Below the pieces are notes generated by a model that did not search any database, was not told the origin of the DNA, and saw only the letters and a list, made by a program, of their open reading frames with translations. From assembly GCF_003265355.1 (NCBI RefSeq), contig NZ_QFRW01000035.1:1-46308 (forward strand): a stretch of DNA of 46,308 nucleotides, in the 5' to 3' direction. The first letter of the stretch is position 1. The number at the start of each line of letters is the position of its first letter. Source of the stretch: Glycomyces dulcitolivorans (GTDB lineage: Bacteria > Actinomycetota > Actinomycetes > Mycobacteriales > Micromonosporaceae). Positions 25,351 to 34,487 of the stretch are shown here, piece by piece. The translations under genes were made by a program, and so were the position numbers.

Positions 25351-28300
25351 GGCGTCTGCTGCGTAGCATTGTTCATGATCGTCTCTTGGAACAAAAGTCC
25401 ATCCTCTGTATAGGTTGTCATAGTGATACTTTCAGGTATCCCTGTACTGGAGTTGTAATTGAGTTCTCCACTGTACTGTACCCAGTTCCCTGCTTTCAGC
25501 TGTTGTACTATCCGATTCTCGCAGCGCCTCATCGCGCCTTGATTCATCAGCCAGACCCCGGTGAACAGGTTCTCCTCGATCCATGCGCCGTAGAACTTAT
25601 CAGCCAGGATATGCGATCGGTGGTACCTGGCGCCTTGAGAGTCCTCGCCCCCCTCAGGGAACCCGTGCACGTCGACACTTGCGCCATCGTCACGCGGAGT
25701 ACGAGTCGGCTTAAGGTCACTGGGGCAGATCAGCGCGTCCACCCCTTGGGCACGGTTATCCACCAACGGTTCGTAGTGGTACCGCAGTGACCTGTCCTGC
25801 GAGTCACACCTTTCATCATTTTCGTCCTCCGGATAAGAAGGGGGTTCGTCAGCAGGAACGACGTTCGTTTCTTCAGCCTCATCGATTTTATTGCCCTGCG
25901 AGTTTTCTTCAGCGTTTGCATCGTTATTCATAATCAGGCCGTCAAGAATATCAATTGCGGTTAGCGTAGCCGCCGCAGCCAATGCCGTTCCCACAGGAAG
26001 GGTATTCAGGGCATGAAGGTTCAGCACAGGGATGAATGGAATCCAGTCGGGGATATCCAGATCCCAAGGATCGTAGCCCCAGTCAGAACCATCACCTTTC
26101 TCATCGCCCAGCGTTCCAAAATTACCGCACCTGCAGTTCGAACCTCGCGGCTGGTACTTTCCTCGGTTGAAACTCTGATTCTTTCCGCTGCCGTTGGCAT
26201 AAATGCCCGTTACTTTGCCGAAGGCATCATTCGCAGCGTCATATGAAGTCTGCCCCCAGTTGTCACATCGACCACGAATACACTCGTTCGTCGCAACGCC
26301 AACGCCGTAGCCGACAGACATTGCCGCAATCTCAGCCAGGAACAGTCCGTTCATGATCGTTGTCAATTCCCCGTCATGACCGCTTGGGTCGCTGTAGCTG
26401 ACCGGCGATCCGTTGCCGTAAAGGAAGCGATTTGACTGGGTGATCGGGATTGGCGCGAGTTGCCAGGTGTCGCGGGTGGTGAAGGTGCCGGTGTCGGGGT
26501 TGTACCAGCGGGCGTGGGCGTTGGTTTCTTTGGTGGTGGGGTCGGTGTAGCCGCCTTGGAAGGTGAGGGTGGTGTCGGTGGTGTCGGGGAGGGGGTTGCC
26601 GAAGGGGTCGAGGCCGCCGCCAGCGATGAGGTCTCCGGTGGTGGGGTTGATGACGGCGATGAGGTCACCGTGGTTGTCGGTCCAGGACAGGCCGGTGATG
26701 CCGTCTTGGGATTGGGTGATGATGCCGCCCGCCGGGTCGCGGACGATGCGGTCGGTGCCGCCGCCGCTGGGGGTGGCGGTGAGGTTGTTGGTCAGGCCGT
26801 CGTAGGCGAAGGTGGCGTTGCCGTTGCGGGCAATGAGTCTGCCGAGGGCGTCGTATTGGTTGGTGCCGGTCTGGCCGTCGACGGCTGCGGTCTTGAGTTG
26901 TTCGAAGGCGTCGAAGGCGTAGTCGGTCTGGACGCCTTCAGCGTCTTCGTGGGTCGAGGTGGTGCCGCGGGCGGTGTAGGTCCAGGTCTCGTCCACGGTG
27001 GGCGTGGTGGTCTGGGTCTGCCAGGTGCCGCCGGTCTCGACGCATTGAACGGGGCCGTCCATGGCTTCGGTGAGGCGGTTGCGTTCGTCGTAGAGGTAGA
27101 GGCGGGTGGTGGCCGCTTGGTCGCCGCATTCGGTGTCCCACCGGTTGGTGGCGATGCGGTTGGAGCCCGCGTCCCAGGTGTACGTGGTTTCGATCCCGGT
27201 GGCGTCGGTCCAGGAGGTCAGGCGCCCTTGGGTGTCGTAGCCGTAGGTCTGGGTTCCCTCGTTGGGCAGGCCGGTGCTGGTCTTCTCGGTGAGGAGTTGG
27301 CCGTCGTATTCGTATGCGAGGGAGCGCGACTGGCCGTCGGTGTTGACGGTGTCGGTCGCGAGCTTGCCGTACCCGGTGTAGGTGAAGGTGCGGGTGGCTT
27401 CGCCGGAGGTGATGCCGGCGAGTTGACCGTCGCTGCGCCACTGGTAGGTGTGGACGGTGTCGGTGACCGGGTCCGAGAGCGTGGTGAGGCGGCCGTCGGT
27501 GTAGGTGAAGCTGGTGGTGCCGGCGGCGTCGGTTCGCTCGGTGAGCTGGCCGTCGGCGTTGTATTCGTACGTGGCGTCTTGAGCACCGGTGATCGCGGTG
27601 ATCAGGCCGCGGTCGCTGTATTCGACGGTGATGTCGCCGAGGTCGGAGGAGAAGCCGGTGAGGTTGCCGATCGCGTCCCAGGTGTAGTGCTTGACGGTGG
27701 TGGCGGCTTCGGCGCCGGTGCCGGACTCGGTGGTCTTGCGGCCGAGGCGGTCGTATTCGGCGGTCTGGACGACGCCGCCGGGGAGGTGCTGCTCGACGGC
27801 GTTGCCGGCGATGTCGTAGAGGGTGGTCCAGGTGCGGTCGGCCAGATCGGGATCGGAGGTGGTGGCCGGTTCGATGGTCGTGTCCTGGAGGCCCCAGTTG
27901 TTGAAGCCGTAGACGGTGGTGTTGCCGTTGCCGTCGACCATGCGGGTCTGGTTGCCCAGAAGGTCGTAGCCGAGGGAGACGGTGATCGCGCTGGTGCCAG
28001 AGACGGTGCCGGTGGTGGTCGTGAGGTGGCCGGCGGTGTCGTAGGTGTAGGTGGTGTCGGGTGCGGCGCAAACGCGGCGGGCGATGGTGGTCGCGGCCGT
28101 CGTCCGTCCGGAGAGGTCGTAGCGGTTCTGGGCGCATTCGACGCTCGCCCAGCCTGATCCGGTGTTGGTTTCCGAGGTCTCTTTGACGGGGTTGCCGAGG
28201 ACGTCGGTGATGGTTTTCAGGCGTCGGGCGATGCCGTCGCCGCCGGCTGCGAATGTGGCGGTCGTCTGGGTGGCCGCTGAGTGGGCGTAGGAGGTGGTGA

Positions 28301-31300
28301 CTCCTGCGGGGTCGGTGACGGTCTTGGTCCGGCCGAGCGCGTCGTAGGTGTAGGTGGTCTGCTCTCCCGCCGGGGTGGTCTCGGTCAGGAGCTGTCCGGC
28401 ATTGTCGTAGGTGTAGTTGCTGGTGAAGTAGGCCAGGTCGGTGTCGGTGCGTTCGGTGGCCGAGGCAGTTGCGATGCGGCCGAAGGCGTCGTAGGTGGCG
28501 GTGGTGAGCGCGCCGTTGGCGTCGGTCTGCGCGATGATCTGCCCTGCGCGGTCGTACTCGAATGAGCTGACCGGTGCCGTCTGCGGCCCGTTGCCGTCCG
28601 GGTCGGGACTGGTGACGCTCAGGGTGCGCCCGTAGGGGTCGTACTCGTATGAGGTGACCGATCCGCGCGGGTCGGCTTCGGTGGCGACCAGGCCGCCGGG
28701 CCGGTACGAGGTGAGGATCTGGGGAGTGACCGCTCCGCTTGCGCCGGCGGCAGTCCCGGCGGGCAGGAGGGTCTTGACCGGGCGACCGGAGGTGTCGTAT
28801 TCGGTCTCGGTGACGTTGCCGTCGGCGTCCTCAAGGTGGGTGAGTTCGCCGAAGGCGTTGTAGCCGTACGTGGTGACCGGTGACAGGGTGCCTTCGTCCG
28901 CGCCGTCGATCCAGACGGTGCGGGCCGCGCCGGTGACGGTCTCGACCTGTCCGAGGGTGTTGTAGGTGTAGGTCTCGGCGCCGTCGGTGCCGGTCTGGGC
29001 GGTCGCGAGCAGGCCCTCCTTGTTGTAGGTGTTCGCGGTCTTGGTGACCACGCAGGAGAAGCCGCTGTCGGTGAGGCAGGTGCCTTCGACCGCGGGGGCA
29101 GTGGTCCAGGTGGCGGTGACGCTGCCGGCGGCGGTGTACGTGTAGGTGTCGGTGCGGTATGCGGTGCTGCCGTACTTGTAGGTGAGGCCGGTGGTGCGTC
29201 CGGTCTTGTCGTAGGTGTAGCTCGTGGCGTCGGCGATCCCGGTGGGGTCGACGGTCATCGTGGTGGGCCAGTTGCGGGCGTTGAACTCGGTCTGGGTGAC
29301 GGTGCCTACGGCGTCGGTGGCCTTGACGGGGTTGCCGGCCTTGTCGTACTCGTACTGGGCGGTGACGGTCTCTGTGCCGTTAGGTGCGGTGTGGAGGTCG
29401 CGTTTGACGGTGCCGTCGCCCCAGTACTCCCAGGAGGTCGTGCGCCCGAGCGCATCGGTGGTGGAGGCGTTCCAGTTGTTGTCGTAGTAGGTGCGGTACT
29501 CCAACAGCAGTTCGGTCGCGTTCGGGTCGGCCGGGTCGACGCCGGGACCGACCGCGGAGGTGGTGAGCAGGCGCCCGCGTTGGTCGTACGTGTAGGTGAG
29601 TTCGAGTCCGGTGGAGGTGGTCTCGGCGGCCAGCAGGCCGGCGTCGTTCCAGCGTTGCAGGCCGGTGGATCCGTCGGGGTAGTGCGTGGCGATCAGGCGC
29701 CCGGCGGCGTCGTAGTCGTAGTTCGTGGTCCGGACCTTGAGCGGGTCGGCGGTGTCCCAAGAGGAGGTGCTGTCCAGGAGCCCGTACTGGTCGTAGGCAT
29801 AGGTCTGCTGGAGCTGGTGCGCTTCGCCGGTGACGGGGTTGGTGAATGCGGTGCCGGTGCTGGTCAGGGTGTGCCCGACCGCATCCAGCGTCTCGGTCAC
29901 GGTGTCCCTCACTTGGAGGACGCTGTTGACGTACCAGCCGATCTGGGTGGAAGTGAGCCGGCCGAGGAGGTCGTACCCGTAGCGGGTGACCTGCCCTGAG
30001 GGGGATCGCACCTCGACGAGGTCGCCGGCCTTGTTGTAGGAGTACTTGGTGATGCCGGTACCGGTCTCGTCGGTGACGGTCTTGGTGAGGCCGGCCGGGA
30101 CGGTGCCGCCGCCCACCGCTTCTTCGGTGCCCGAGGTGTAGGCGGTGACCACCGTGCCGCTCGGGTTGGAGGTGCTGGTGGACGAGCCGGGGTAGGTGGT
30201 GGTCAGGAGTTGGCCCTGCGCGTTGTAGGTGTATCCGGTCGCGTAGGTGTTGTCCGTCGCCGAGGTGGAGCGCCCGTCGCGTTCGGACTCCACGCGGCCG
30301 TCGGTGAGGTTGAACGGATCGGTCGAGGTGAGGTAGGTGGTGTAGCTGGTCGAGCAGTCGCCGTCGGCGCGGCAGGTCTTGACCGAGGTGCGTCGTCCCT
30401 TGTCGTCGGTGGTGTACTCGGTGACCAGGCCGACTTCGTCCTGTTGGGCCGAGACGAATCCGGCTTCGTTGTACGCCCAGGTGGCGGTGCCGATCGCGTC
30501 GGAGCGGGAGACGAGGCGGCCGTTGTGGGCGGCGTCGTAGGTGTAGACCTCGCTCTTGCCGTAGCTGGAGGACAGGGTCACCAGCCGGTCGGTGTCGACG
30601 AGGTTGACTTCGGACAGGTCCCAGCTGGCGCCGTTGGTGTCGGTGAGCGCTTCGACTCGGCCGGTGGTGCGGTCGTAGTCGATGTCCCAGACCGCATGGC
30701 CTTGGTCGTTGACGACGCTGGTCATGCGGGAGGTGCCGGCGAATCCGGCCTGGTAGCGGAACGCGACTTCTTCGGAGGTGAGCGTCCGGGTGTACAGCGA
30801 CAGGTCGTCCAGTTCCCCGGAGTAGGGGTAGTAGGCCTTGCCGGCGGGCATGCCCGGCCAGCCTTCGTCGCCCCAGCCGTTGCCGACGAGGGCCTTCCCG
30901 CAGGTGTACTGGTCGACGGTGCGGCCGGACTCGGTGTCGACGGCCACGCCGTCGATGTAGAGCCACTGCTGGGTGGCGGCGGAGGTGACCGCCACGTGGT
31001 GCCATTTGCCGTCGTCGACGGCGGCGGTCGAGGTGAGCTCCTGCTGTTTGGGGGTTCCGGAGTTCATCCAGAAGCCGGTGCGCAGATAGCCGGTGGTGTC
31101 GAGGAAGAGCAGTGGGTTGTTGCAGCCCGAGGCGGTCGATCCCTCGTCGTACTTCTGGATCGAGAACAGGATGCCGCGTTCGCCGGGTTCGGCTCGGAAC
31201 CACATCTCGATGCCGACGGTGATGGAGCCGCCCATGAGGTTGTCGGGCAGCTGGGCGACGCTGACGGGGTTGGCGCCCAGGTCGAGTGCACGCCCGTCGG

Positions 31301-34300
31301 AGGAGGCGAGGCCGCCGCCGACCGGGGTGTGGAGCAGGCCGGTGGTCCGGGCGTCGTACTCGGCCTGGACGTCGGCCGCCCGGTTCGCCAGGCTCGCGCC
31401 GATCGCGATGTCGTCGAAGGAGTAGTAGGCCTTCGGGTTCGCGTCCTGCACTGCCGCTTCGTAGAACGAGGTGGACTCGTACTCGTAGGTGGTGCAGTCG
31501 AGGGTCGACAGCGGAGAGCACACCTTGGTGAGCAGGTCGCCGGTGTAGGTGTAGGTCCAACGCGTGGACTGGCCACCGGTCTGGGCCGCGGGCACCACGA
31601 CTGCGGTGACGTGCGATCCGGTCCATTCCAGCGTGAGGTAGCGGGTGGAGGCGTCGTCGGTGACCTTGGTGAGCTTCCCGGAGGTGTTGTAGGTCAGCGA
31701 TTGGGAGCGGCCGAACGCGTCGGTGATGCGCACCAGCTGCCCGCTGGCGTTGAACTCTCGCGTCTCACCGCCGCTGTCGCGCAACCGGTATCCGGTCGAG
31801 ATGGCGCCCAGCTGCATCGACTCGCCCAGCGGCGACGCGAAGGTGCCGTCGGGGTTCTTGCCGAACCGCACCGTGCGGCCCGATTCGAGGACGACCAGCA
31901 CGGTCGCGGTCGCTTCGACGGTCAGCCGCTGGTCCCACGGCGTCGACCACCCGGTACCGAAGGCGCCGCCGGTGCGCAGGTCCTGCGAGTTGTAGGTGCG
32001 CTGCGCCGCCAGCGCGGGGCCGACCGCGGTGATCTGGGCGTCGGTGACGGTCTGGGTGAAGTTGCCGATCTGGGGGTTCAGGCCCGGGACGGTCGAACCG
32101 TCGTCGGCACCGGCCAGGTGGGAGGTGACCGGCGGTTGCGCCGGTTGCGGTGTCAGCTCGATCGCGGGGGTCCAGGCAGATGGGGTGGTGCCGTCGGAGA
32201 CCTGGGCGTACCAGTAGGCGGCGTCGCCCCAGGTGAGGAAGTTCGCGGGGATCTTCCAGGCCGCCGTCGTCTGCCAGGCCGATTCCTGGCAACCGCTGGT
32301 GGTGACCACGGGGTCGGTGCAGATCTTGTACCGGTACTGCGCGCTGGCCGCGGAGGAGTCGACGTCGTTGAACTTCACCCACAGTGTCGGCTGGTTGGCG
32401 TCGATGGTGGCGCCGTCGCCGGGGCTGTTGCCCAGGATCTGCGGGGGCAGGTTGACGACATTGAATCTGGCCCAGGAGACCGGCAGGTAGTACGGCGAGG
32501 AGGTGAACCAGGTGCCGCTGGGATCGGCCATGGAGATGGAGAGCTTGTACTGCCCGGGCGGGAGGGCGCCGACGGTGGCGGTGAAGGTGGCCGAGCCGTG
32601 GGGGGCGACGTCCTTGGGGGCGTAGAAGGGTCCTTCGCTGGCGCGGACGGCGTTGCCGTTGAGGTCGTGGACCTTGACGCGCAGGTTGTAGCCGGTTCCG
32701 GCCTTCCAGGTGGCCGAGCCCCAGTTGGTGACGGTGATGGGCAGGGTGCCGGCCTGGGCGGCGGTCACCGCGGTGGTGAAGCCGCCATTGGGAAGGGTGT
32801 AGGTGGCGCCCTGGTCGGAGTAGACGACGTCCATGAAGGGCGCGGCCGCGGGGATGGAGGTCTGGCGGGACGCGAACCGCTTGTAGCCCTTCTCGTCGGT
32901 GCGTGAGGCCTCGATGCGGAAGCCGTAGAAGGATTCCTGGTCGTGGACCCATTGGGTCACCTGCCAGGGGTCGAGGGTGAACGTCTCCCAGGCGTCGCCG
33001 CAGTTGGAGTTGTAGCCGTGGGCGAAGCTCTTGGAGGTCAGGGCGGTGGAGTCGTAGGCGGGTCCGGGCCACGACATCGTCGAGTCGGCCAGCCAGGACT
33101 CGGTGATGCGGTAGACCTTGACCGTTTTGGCGGTGCACGACCAGGAGTAGGTGTTGTACAGGCTCAGGGTGACGCCGCGGATGTACTTGTTGTCCAGGGC
33201 GTTCATGGCGTCGCTGAACTTCAGCAGGCCCGCGGCGGTGTTGCCGTCGACGTACCCGACCTTGATCTCGCCCTCGCCGGAGAAGTTGTTCGTGTAGGGC
33301 TTTTGGACGTAGGTGTCGCCTGAGGTCAGGCCGTTGGCGCTACTGAGGGTCGGGTCGACGGTGATGGGGAAGACGCGGTCGGGGTCAGCCAGCCACGCCT
33401 CGTCCAGGCTCACTCGCAGGGCGGTGCCGCCGTTGTAGTCGATGATCTCGTAGTCGAGGTCGTAGGTGCGGTCGCCTTCGCCGGTCATTTCGTCGATGTC
33501 GCCGTCCTCGGCGAATCCCGCGGGGACGGCGGCGACGGCTTCGCCGGCGGCGTTCAGGAACAGGACCGACCCGGAGGTTTCGTCGACTTCGGCGGTCACG
33601 CCGTTGAGGTCGAGCGGGAACGTCCAGGTCGCTCCGGCGCTGTCGTCGGCGAGGATGATGTCGGCTTTCGCGCCCCATCCGGCGACGCTGAACCGCATGT
33701 CGGTCGCAGGCAGGATCTCCTCGTAGGTGATCTGGTGACCGTCGATGACCGCTGCCGACGCGTCGGCTCCGGCCATGCCGTAGGCGATCTCGGCGCCGTC
33801 GGCGGCGAAACGGATGAGGTCGCTCTCATCGGCGTTCTTTGCGAAGGACACGTCGGCGGCGGCTTCGGGGACCCAGCGGTCCTCGTCGCCGAGTTCGAGG
33901 TCGGGGTCGATCGGCACATAGGCGCCGTTCTCTTCGACGAAGGCCGGGGCCTGGTAGACCCGGAGCGTGCTCGTGCCGTCCGGGTTGGCGTAGACGGTGC
34001 TCGTCTCGGTGCGCTCGGCGATCTGCTCCTGGGAGACGCCCTCGACGTATCCGGTGGGGACGGTCGCAGTCTCGGTCTCCAGTGCGACCGTTTGCGGTTC
34101 GGCCTCGAACGGCTCGGACTGCACCTGGCCCGGGGCCGACTCCTCCTCGGATCCGGGGAAGCCGGTGTCCCAGTCGACCTCCATGTCGGCGGTGCCGTCA
34201 CCGGCGGCGACATCGACCTCCTCGCTCTGGGGCCCTTCGGACGACCCGCCGAACGGCCACCACGGCAGCGAGCCGTCGCCGGCGCTGAACGGCAGGGGCG

Positions 34301-34427
34301 CGAATGCCATCAGGCCGGCCACCAGCGAGAGCATGACCGAGTAGTGGAACCAGCGGGTCAGCTGGCGTGCACGGTCGCGGGCTGCCAGCGGCAGGGGCCG
34401 GTCGGGGCGGCGGGGAGCGGAGGACAT
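25338..34427 (-). CDS. RHS/YD-repeat polymorphic toxin with C-terminal nuclease
   Basis: 3,029 residues. An N-terminal membrane or signal segment (residues about 28-50) is followed by an acidic linker and a DNRLRE-type cell-wall domain (about 365-535). Next come a CARDB/NEW-like beta sandwich (about 540-660), a DUF6531-like opening (about 790-985) and a LamG-type jelly roll (about 1,000-1,190). Dozens of YD repeats (YDxxGRL, TYTYDxxG) follow, up to the RHS core closure RFLYGNGSPVSYSDPSGHDGE near 2,680. Beyond it the tip is unrelated and AT-richer. After a hydrophobic patch it has RYHRSHILADKFYG and NQGAMRRCENRIVQQLKAG, the pattern of the DNA/RNA non-specific endonuclease (Endonuclea_NS_2) toxins. 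It follows FG-GAP by 60 bp and overlaps the SUKH gene. Confidence 0.92.
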   Translation of the reverse strand: MSSAPRRPDRPLPLAARDRARQLTRWFHYSVMLSLVAGLMAFAPLPFSAGDGSLPWWPFGGSSEGPQSEEVDVAAGDGTADMEVDWDTGFPGSEEESAPGQVQSEPFEAEPQTVALETETATVPTGYVEGVSQEQIAERTETSTVYANPDGTSTLRVYQAPAFVEENGAYVPIDPDLELGDEDRWVPEAAADVSFAKNADESDLIRFAADGAEIAYGMAGADASAAVIDGHQITYEEILPATDMRFSVAGWGAKADIILADDSAGATWTFPLDLNGVTAEVDETSGSVLFLNAAGEAVAAVPAGFAEDGDIDEMTGEGDRTYDLDYEIIDYNGGTALRVSLDEAWLADPDRVFPITVDPTLSSANGLTSGDTYVQKPYTNNFSGEGEIKVGYVDGNTAAGLLKFSDAMNALDNKYIRGVTLSLYNTYSWSCTAKTVKVYRITESWLADSTMSWPGPAYDSTALTSKSFAHGYNSNCGDAWETFTLDPWQVTQWVHDQESFYGFRIEASRTDEKGYKRFASRQTSIPAAAPFMDVVYSDQGATYTLPNGGFTTAVTAAQAGTLPITVTNWGSATWKAGTGYNLRVKVHDLNGNAVRASEGPFYAPKDVAPHGSATFTATVGALPPGQYKLSISMADPSGTWFTSSPYYLPVSWARFNVVNLPPQILGNSPGDGATIDANQPTLWVKFNDVDSSAASAQYRYKICTDPVVTTSGCQESAWQTTAAWKIPANFLTWGDAAYWYAQVSDGTTPSAWTPAIELTPQPAQPPVTSHLAGADDGSTVPGLNPQIGNFTQTVTDAQITAVGPALAAQRTYNSQDLRTGGAFGTGWSTPWDQRLTVEATATVLVVLESGRTVRFGKNPDGTFASPLGESMQLGAISTGYRLRDSGGETREFNASGQLVRITDAFGRSQSLTYNTSGKLTKVTDDASTRYLTLEWTGSHVTAVVVPAAQTGGQSTRWTYTYTGDLLTKVCSPLSTLDCTTYEYESTSFYEAAVQDANPKAYYSFDDIAIGASLANRAADVQAEYDARTTGLLHTPVGGGLASSDGRALDLGANPVSVAQLPDNLMGGSITVGIEMWFRAEPGERGILFSIQKYDEGSTASGCNNPLLFLDTTGYLRTGFWMNSGTPKQQELTSTAAVDDGKWHHVAVTSAATQQWLYIDGVAVDTESGRTVDQYTCGKALVGNGWGDEGWPGMPAGKAYYPYSGELDDLSLYTRTLTSEEVAFRYQAGFAGTSRMTSVVNDQGHAVWDIDYDRTTGRVEALTDTNGASWDLSEVNLVDTDRLVTLSSSYGKSEVYTYDAAHNGRLVSRSDAIGTATWAYNEAGFVSAQQDEVGLVTEYTTDDKGRRTSVKTCRADGDCSTSYTTYLTSTDPFNLTDGRVESERDGRSTSATDNTYATGYTYNAQGQLLTTTYPGSSTSTSNPSGTVVTAYTSGTEEAVGGGTVPAGLTKTVTDETGTGITKYSYNKAGDLVEVRSPSGQVTRYGYDLLGRLTSTQIGWYVNSVLQVRDTVTETLDAVGHTLTSTGTAFTNPVTGEAHQLQQTYAYDQYGLLDSTSSWDTADPLKVRTTNYDYDAAGRLIATHYPDGSTGLQRWNDAGLLAAETTSTGLELTYTYDQRGRLLTTSAVGPGVDPADPNATELLLEYRTYYDNNWNASTTDALGRTTSWEYWGDGTVKRDLHTAPNGTETVTAQYEYDKAGNPVKATDAVGTVTQTEFNARNWPTTMTVDPTGIADATSYTYDKTGRTTGLTYKYGSTAYRTDTYTYTAAGSVTATWTTAPAVEGTCLTDSGFSCVVTKTANTYNKEGLLATAQTGTDGAETYTYNTLGQVETVTGAARTVWIDGADEGTLSPVTTYGYNAFGELTHLEDADGNVTETEYDTSGRPVKTLLPAGTAAGASGAVTPQILTSYRPGGLVATEADPRGSVTSYEYDPYGRTLSVTSPDPDGNGPQTAPVSSFEYDRAGQIIAQTDANGALTTATYDAFGRIATASATERTDTDLAYFTSNYTYDNAGQLLTETTPAGEQTTYTYDALGRTKTVTDPAGVTTSYAHSAATQTTATFAAGGDGIARRLKTITDVLGNPVKETSETNTGSGWASVECAQNRYDLSGRTTAATTIARRVCAAPDTTYTYDTAGHLTTTTGTVSGTSAITVSLGYDLLGNQTRMVDGNGNTTVYGFNNWGLQDTTIEPATTSDPDLADRTWTTLYDIAGNAVEQHLPGGVVQTAEYDRLGRKTTESGTGAEAATTVKHYTWDAIGNLTGFSSDLGDITVEYSDRGLITAITGAQDATYEYNADGQLTERTDAAGTTSFTYTDGRLTTLSDPVTDTVHTYQWRSDGQLAGITSGEATRTFTYTGYGKLATDTVNTDGQSRSLAYEYDGQLLTEKTSTGLPNEGTQTYGYDTQGRLTSWTDATGIETTYTWDAGSNRIATNRWDTECGDQAATTRLYLYDERNRLTEAMDGPVQCVETGGTWQTQTTTPTVDETWTYTARGTTSTHEDAEGVQTDYAFDAFEQLKTAAVDGQTGTNQYDALGRLIARNGNATFAYDGLTNNLTATPSGGGTDRIVRDPAGGIITQSQDGITGLSWTDNHGDLIAVINPTTGDLIAGGGLDPFGNPLPDTTDTTLTFQGGYTDPTTKETNAHARWYNPDTGTFTTRDTWQLAPIPITQSNRFLYGNGSPVSYSDPSGHDGELTTIMNGLFLAEIAAMSVGYGVGVATNECIRGRCDNWGQTSYDAANDAFGKVTGIYANGSGKNQSFNRGKYQPRGSNCRCGNFGTLGDEKGDGSDWGYDPWDLDIPDWIPFIPVLNLHALNTLPVGTALAAAATLTAIDILDGLIMNNDANAEENSQGNKIDEAEETNVVPADEPPSYPEDENDERCDSQDRSLRYHYEPLVDNRAQGVDALICPSDLKPTRTPRDDGASVDVHGFPEGGEDSQGARYHRSHILADKFYGAWIEENLFTGVWLMNQGAMRRCENRIVQQLKAGNWVQYSGELNYNSSTGIPESITMTTYTEDGLLFQETIMNNATQQTPCPR

Positions 34428-34487
34428 CGGTATTCCGTTCTAGGCGTGCAAGGGGTGCGGGGCGAGGTTCGAGGGTGACCGCGGCGG

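Noticed and set aside
26460-28157. 565-residue plus-strand open frame opposite the RHS repeats
   Set aside because: Low-complexity Gly/Val translation, a shadow of YD-repeat codons.
30210-32906. 898-residue plus-strand open frame opposite the RHS gene
   Set aside because: Gly/Val/Arg-rich composition typical of the antisense of a GC-rich repeat gene; no start context and no recognisable domain.
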